Source of the DNA: an uncultured Clostridia bacterium
GTDB lineage: Bacteria > Bacillota > Clostridia > Oscillospirales > Acutalibacteraceae
Assembly (NCBI GenBank): GCA_937892525.1
Contig: CALAEV010000025.1
Coordinates: 1 to 64,000, forward strand
DNA length: 64,000 nucleotides
Reading direction: 5' to 3'
In this document: positions 60,352 through 64,000 of the stretch, one piece after another
Position numbering within the stretch: the first letter of the stretch is position 1
How the letters are laid out: the number at the start of each line of letters is the position of its first letter
Made by a program: the position numbers and the translations under genes
The notes under the pieces: generated by a model
The model's input: only the letters and a program-made list of their open reading frames with translations
What the model was told of the DNA's origin: nothing
Database searches by the model: none

Positions 60352-61607
60352 TTAATTTTGTCCCAATATAATTTTGCTGTTTGTTCGTTTTTGTTGTCGC
60401 CAAACTCATAATATTTTTTATTTTTCAAAGCATCAGGTAAATACTGTTGTTTTACCCAACGGTTAGGATAATCGTGAGGGTACAAGTAATTCTGCCCTTT
60501 TACTTCTGCATCTTCGCCGTCAAAATGCTTGTTTTGTAACTGTCTTGGAATTTTACCGTAGTTGCCTTTTCGCACATCATCAAGTGCTGCGAAAATACCG
60601 TCGTGCGCAGTATTTGATTTAGGGCTTGTAGCTACTAAAACAACTGCGTCGGCAAGTGGTATTGCTGCCTCTGGCATACCTACCTGCATTGCAATATCAC
60701 AAGCAGATTTTACAATAGGAATAATCTGTGGGTAAGCAAGTCCCACATCTTCACTTGCGCAAACAAGTAATCTGCGGATTGCCGAAACCATATCGCCCGC
60801 CTCAAGTAATCTTGCAAGGTAATGGAGTGCTGCGTCAGGGTCCGAGCCACGCATACTCTTTTGATAAGCAGAAAGAATATCGTAATGCTCGTCGCCGAAT
60901 TTATCATAACGGAAAGTGTTTTTCATTGTAAGTGCGCCTGTGTTTTCAAGTGTGATTACACGCTTGCCGTCAATAATGCTTGCAGAAAGTACACACAACT
61001 CAACGAAATTGAGGGATTTTCGCACATCTCCACCACATGCAGTAGCAATATGCTCACAAACTCCGTCTTCGATTTCTAATTTAACGCCTGTTTCTTCTTC
61101 AAGGAATTTAAATCCACGCTGAATGTTAGGAATAACATCTTCAGGTGTAACTGATTTAAACTCAAAAACAGTACATCGAGAAAGCACGGCAGAGTAAATG
61201 TAAAAATACGGATTTTCAGTAGTTGATGCAATAAGTGTAATCTGACCACTTTCAATGTATTCAAGTAAAGACTGTTGTTGCTTTTTGTTGAAATACTGAA
61301 TTTCGTCAAGGTATAAGAGAATACCGTTTGGTGCTGCAAAAGTATCAAGCTCACTTACTATTGCTTTAATATCAGCCGTACTTGCGTTTGTGCCGTTAAT
61401 ATGGTGAAGTTTGCGATTTGTGTTTTTCGCAATAATTCGTGCAAGTGTAGTTTTGCCTGTGCCTGACGGACCGTAAAATATTAAGTTTGGAAGATAGCCT
61501 GATTCAACAATGTTGCGTAAAGGCATATTTTCGCCTAAAAGATGGCGTTGCCCAACCATATCGTCAATGGTTTGTGGGCGAAGTCTGTCTGCTAAAGGTG
61601 TTGACAT
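60342..61607 (-). CDS. rarA: replication-associated recombination ATPase RarA (MgsA)
   Basis: AAA+ protein acting at stalled replication forks, 421 residues. Walker A FYGPSGTGKTT, Walker B ILLYLDEIQYF, sensor 1 IASTTENP, arginine finger region SRCTVF; the C-terminal tetramerisation region has LYPHDYPNRWVKQQYLP. The stop codon lies in the right inverted repeat of the MITE-like element, so the last two or three residues come from the insertion. It follows the HAD phosphatase by four bases. Confidence 0.95.
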   Translation of the reverse strand: MSTPLADRLRPQTIDDMVGQRHLLGENMPLRNIVESGYLPNLIFYGPSGTGKTTLARIIAKNTNRKLHHINGTNASTADIKAIVSELDTFAAPNGILLYLDEIQYFNKKQQQSLLEYIESGQITLIASTTENPYFYIYSAVLSRCTVFEFKSVTPEDVIPNIQRGFKFLEEETGVKLEIEDGVCEHIATACGGDVRKSLNFVELCVLSASIIDGKRVITLENTGALTMKNTFRYDKFGDEHYDILSAYQKSMRGSDPDAALHYLARLLEAGDMVSAIRRLLVCASEDVGLAYPQIIPIVKSACDIAMQVGMPEAAIPLADAVVLVATSPKSNTAHDGIFAALDDVRKGNYGKIPRQLQNKHFDGEDAEVKGQNYLYPHDYPNRWVKQQYLPDALKNKKYYEFGDNKNEQTAKLYWDKIKGE

Positions 61608-61611
61608 ATTT

Positions 61612-62259
61612 TCACTTCACTATATCTAAAATTTCTTCTGCTGTATCTACAATATATTCGGCTTTGTACTCTTTAAAATCTTCAATAGTGCCAAAGCCAT
61701 AAGTAACTGCAAGGCAAGGAATACCGACCTGATGTGCGCCATCAATATCAAACTTGGTGTCACCGACCATAAGTGTATCATCAAGAGAAGCACCAATGTT
61801 TTTCATAGCGTTCTCGATAACTGTTGCCTTGCTTTCGCTTGTGTTGTCAAACTCTGTTCCACCAAGAAAATCAAAATACTTTTTAATATCAAGATTTTCG
61901 CAAATCTGGTCAATAAAATGCAAAGGCTTTGAAGATGCTGTTGCAAGAATATAGCCTTGCTCTTTAAGGGCTTTAAGTGTATCCTTAACGCCATCATAAA
62001 GACAACTTTCAAGATACCCTTTTACTCTGTAACGCTCGCGGTATTTATCTGTCATTTCCCAAGCGTGCTTGTCGTCAAATCCACAATAGACAGTAAAACT
62101 ATGATAAAGTGGAGGACCTATAAATTTTTTAAGCAAATCAAGTGACGGTGTACCGTGACCGTAACTTTCAAAAGCATAGGTAAGACTTTTGAAAATACCC
62201 TCTGACGAGTCAGTTAATGTGCCGTCAAAATCAAATAAAATGTATTTGTAATTACTCAT
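61612..62259 (-). CDS. HAD superfamily phosphatase (phosphoglycolate phosphatase-like)
   Basis: 215 residues, HAD subfamily IA. Motif I FDFDGTLTDS, motif II ATASSKP, motif III/IV MVGDTKFDIDGAHQ. Similar to Gph/PpaX and to phosphoglucomutase-type HADs; the substrate is not fixed by sequence. It overlaps the upstream epimerase-like gene by 8 bases. Confidence 0.88.
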   Translation of the reverse strand: MSNYKYILFDFDGTLTDSSEGIFKSLTYAFESYGHGTPSLDLLKKFIGPPLYHSFTVYCGFDDKHAWEMTDKYRERYRVKGYLESCLYDGVKDTLKALKEQGYILATASSKPLHFIDQICENLDIKKYFDFLGGTEFDNTSESKATVIENAMKNIGASLDDTLMVGDTKFDIDGAHQVGIPCLAVTYGFGTIEDFKEYKAEYIVDTAEEILDIVK

Positions 62260-63097
62260 TTATTATTATCTCATACTCCTTGTACCATTTTTCACCGATT
62301 TCAAGAGAGTTTGACCATTCTCTTTCTGTAATATCGCCGTTGAAATCTTCTGCGTCGCATCGACCAAACCAAGGTTCAATGCAAACAAAAGGGGCATTTT
62401 TCTTTGTAGGCGACCAGATGCCGAAAAGTGGTGCATCAAATTTAACTGTCATATATTTTTTATCATTATTAATAAGTGAAATTTCATTTATTTCACTATT
62501 TTCGATTATGAGCGCATCATTGTCAAAAATGTTGTCGTGAAGAACAAATGAATTTTCAATATCGTATTTTTGTGGGGTATAAAGACCGTCAGAATTGATA
62601 AGATTATATTTAAGATTTTCACCATTCATAGAAAGCACTGTTTTACTTTTTTCACAGTAAAAAGCAGGGTGAGCGCCAATTGAAAAATAAATCTTTTTAT
62701 CGTCAATATTTTCTACATTCCAACCAACAATAATTCTGTCGTTATTAAGCTCAAATGAGCATACAAGACGAAATCTGAATGGGTATTGATTAAGTGTTTC
62801 TTCGTTGCTTAAAAGTTCAAAAGAAAGTTTGTTTTCGGTTTTTTCGATTAGCGTAAACTCACTATCTCTTGCAAAGCCGTGCTGACCTGATTGATATTCT
62901 TTACCCTCGTATGTGGTTTTACCGTTTTTGTACTTGCCTACAACAGGGAAAAGCACAGGACTTTTTCTGCCCCAAAACTGAGAGTCACCTTGCCAAAGCA
63001 TTTCTTTATTTTCTTTTTTATTGAAAATTGAAGAAAGCTCAGCACCGTGAGAGCTGACTGCAATTTTTAATATATCATTTTCAAGAAAATGCAACAT
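62252..63097 (-). CDS. aldose 1-epimerase family protein (LacX-like)
   Basis: 281 residues, galactose-mutarotase fold. Signatures: MLWQGDSQFWGRKSPVLFPV, QHGFARDSEF (active-site His), SIGAHPAFYC and FVCIEPWFGRCD. Converts anomers of hexoses or hexose phosphates. The ATG at 63097 has AAGGTGG eight bases upstream. First gene of the unit with the HAD phosphatase and rarA. Confidence 0.9.
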   Translation of the reverse strand: MLHFLENDILKIAVSSHGAELSSIFNKKENKEMLWQGDSQFWGRKSPVLFPVVGKYKNGKTTYEGKEYQSGQHGFARDSEFTLIEKTENKLSFELLSNEETLNQYPFRFRLVCSFELNNDRIIVGWNVENIDDKKIYFSIGAHPAFYCEKSKTVLSMNGENLKYNLINSDGLYTPQKYDIENSFVLHDNIFDNDALIIENSEINEISLINNDKKYMTVKFDAPLFGIWSPTKKNAPFVCIEPWFGRCDAEDFNGDITEREWSNSLEIGEKWYKEYEIIINE

Positions 63098-63136
63098 AAA
63101 AAGCACCACCTTGCCAACCTTAAGCATAATCAATTC

Positions 63137-63165
63137 ATTATATAATAAAAAACAATTTTATTCAA
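63137..63165 (-). promoter_or_regulatory. sigma-A promoter of the epimerase-HAD-rarA unit
   Basis: On the minus strand TTGAAT (63165-63160), 17-base spacer, TATAAT (63142-63137), 40 bases before the ATG. Confidence 0.8.
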
Positions 63166-63254
63166 CCAATTTTGACTATATTTAATACTATAAATAATGA
63201 TTTTTTTAAAAATTAAAAAAATATTAAAAAAGACTTTTAATTTGTAAAAAATAG

Positions 63255-63263
63255 TGTTATACT
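63255..63263 (+). promoter_or_regulatory. extended -10 promoter of murA
   Basis: TGT-TATACT at 63255-63263 with a weak TTTTAA -35. A small hairpin TTGAGC / GCTCAA (63275-63292) lies at the start of the predicted leader; the remaining leader to 63356 shows nothing else. Confidence 0.55.
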
Positions 63264-63356
63264 ATTAAAGGATTTTGAGCATTTTTGCTCAATTGTGTAA
63301 AAATCGAGTTTTTTCTGGTATTTTCAACTATATGTTGTATTGGGGGGAATAAGTCC

Positions 63357-64000
63357 TTGGAAAAAATCATAGTAAACGGTGGCAACAGATTAACAGGCGA
63401 AGTTGAAATAAGCGGCGCTAAAAATGCTGTCGTTGCGATAATTCCGGCGACAATTCTCGCTGAGGGCGTTTGCAGAATTGAAAACATCCCTAATATCAGC
63501 GATGTTTCTGCAATGATAAAAATTTTACGCTCTCTTGGTGCAGAAATAAAAATGATAAATAAGAACACACTTGAAATTGATACTTCTTGTGTGCGTACAA
63601 ATATTGTTGGTCACGATTTGTCAAAACTTATGCGTGCATCTTACTACTTTATTGGTGTTCTTCTTGGAAGATTTAACCACGCAAAGGTTGCAATGCCAGG
63701 TGGCTGTGCTTTAGGCGTAGGTGTTCGTCCTATTGACCAGCACATTAAAGGCTTTGAGGCTATTGGCGCTAAAGTGGTTATGGAAGAAAACGCAATGGTT
63801 GACGCAAAAGCTGAAACACTTCTTGGTACTTCAGTTTATTTTGACGTTGTGTCTGTTGGCGCTACAATCAATCTTATGTTGGCAGCAGTTAAGGCAAGGG
63901 GCCTTACAATTATTGAAAATGCTGCAAAAGAGCCACATATTGTTGACCTTGCAAACTTCTTGAACTCTATGGGCGCTGACGTTCGTGGCGCAGGTACTGA
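63357..64000 (+). CDS. murA: UDP-N-acetylglucosamine 1-carboxyvinyltransferase (3' truncated by window edge)
   Basis: First committed step of peptidoglycan synthesis, target of fosfomycin. 214 codons are visible and the frame continues beyond the window. The TTG at 63357 is the start (EKIIVNGGNRLTGEVEISG follows), with GGGGGG nine bases upstream. KNA of SGAKNAVV is the substrate lysine site, and Cys117 in MPGGCALG is the catalytic, fosfomycin-sensitive cysteine; RPIDQHIKGFEAIGAKV follows. Truncated only because the window ends. Confidence 0.95.
   Translation, partial: MEKIIVNGGNRLTGEVEISGAKNAVVAIIPATILAEGVCRIENIPNISDVSAMIKILRSLGAEIKMINKNTLEIDTSCVRTNIVGHDLSKLMRASYYFIGVLLGRFNHAKVAMPGGCALGVGVRPIDQHIKGFEAIGAKVVMEENAMVDAKAETLLGTSVYFDVVSVGATINLMLAAVKARGLTIIENAAKEPHIVDLANFLNSMGADVRGAGT

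Noticed and set aside
1..64000. CRISPR arrays, prophage genes, transposases, rRNA operons, toxin-antitoxin pairs
   Set aside because: I looked for regularly spaced repeats, transposase or integrase motifs and paired small genes and saw none beyond the MITE-like element.

Overview
The window is a stretch of a low-GC Gram-positive chromosome, most likely an anaerobic gut-type Clostridia (Oscillospiraceae/Ruminococcaceae-like). The basis is AT-rich sequence, strong AGGAGG-type ribosome binding sites, TTG/GTG starts, TTGACA/TATAAT promoters, a long-form HPF, and a yabP-yabQ-divIC-yabR sporulation/division cluster with a sigma-E-like promoter. No phage, CRISPR array, rRNA or complete insertion sequence is visible. 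The density is about 60 genes in 64 kb. Family assignments come from reading motifs, not from database searches.

Layout. 1-4.8 kb: a small unknown protein, then minus-strand M24 peptidase, yqeG, rpsU, a PHP protein and a 2-hydroxyacid dehydrogenase. 4.9-12.4 kb: a plus-strand operon of a VTT membrane protein, galK, two M42 peptidases, a GNAT protein, a methionine-gamma-lyase-family protein and a phosphohexomutase. 12.5-23.8 kb: acpP, proS, three membrane-anchored XRE regulators, two zinc-ribbon PlsC-like acyltransferases, an RluA synthase and an acyl-activating-enzyme/ACP/PlsC fusion. 23.8-28.7 kb: a compact five-gene minus-strand cluster (SCP2-like, class III aminotransferase, split transketolase, SCP2-like) that I do not recognise as a described pathway. 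28.9-33.7 kb: secA and two unknown membrane proteins. 33.8-36.2 kb: a GH28 enzyme and an HTH membrane protein.

36.3-42.8 kb holds an F-type ATP synthase operon, atpI-atpB-atpE-atpF-[b/delta/alpha fusion]-atpG-atpD-atpC. One 737-residue reading frame joins a b-like membrane anchor, the delta C-terminal domain and the whole alpha subunit. Epsilon is reduced to its N-terminal domain. This is the most unusual object in the window, because alpha is normally present three times per enzyme and delta once.

42.9-50 kb: tRNA-Thr(CGU) with a duplicated anticodon-arm fragment, an SDR, a serine hydrolase, a D,D-carboxypeptidase with an altered SxN motif, a metallophosphoesterase, a GH30 enzyme and hpf. 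50-53.6 kb: a fumarase alpha subunit without its partner, the yabP-yabQ-divIC-yabR cluster and another XRE membrane regulator. 53.7-63.1 kb: a long minus-strand run including a GPH transporter, a MurE-like ligase fused to an N-acetylglutamate-kinase-like domain, yfbR, comEB, a 228-bp MITE-like element that supplies the rarA stop codon, rarA, a HAD phosphatase and an aldose-epimerase-like protein. The window ends inside murA.

Possible joint themes are membrane lipid building and remodelling (acpP, PlsC-like proteins, the acyl-ACP-synthetase fusion, SCP2-like proteins), envelope synthesis (murA, MurE fusion, D,D-carboxypeptidase, divIC) and sugar/peptide salvage (galK, M42 peptidases, GH28, GH30, GPH transporter).
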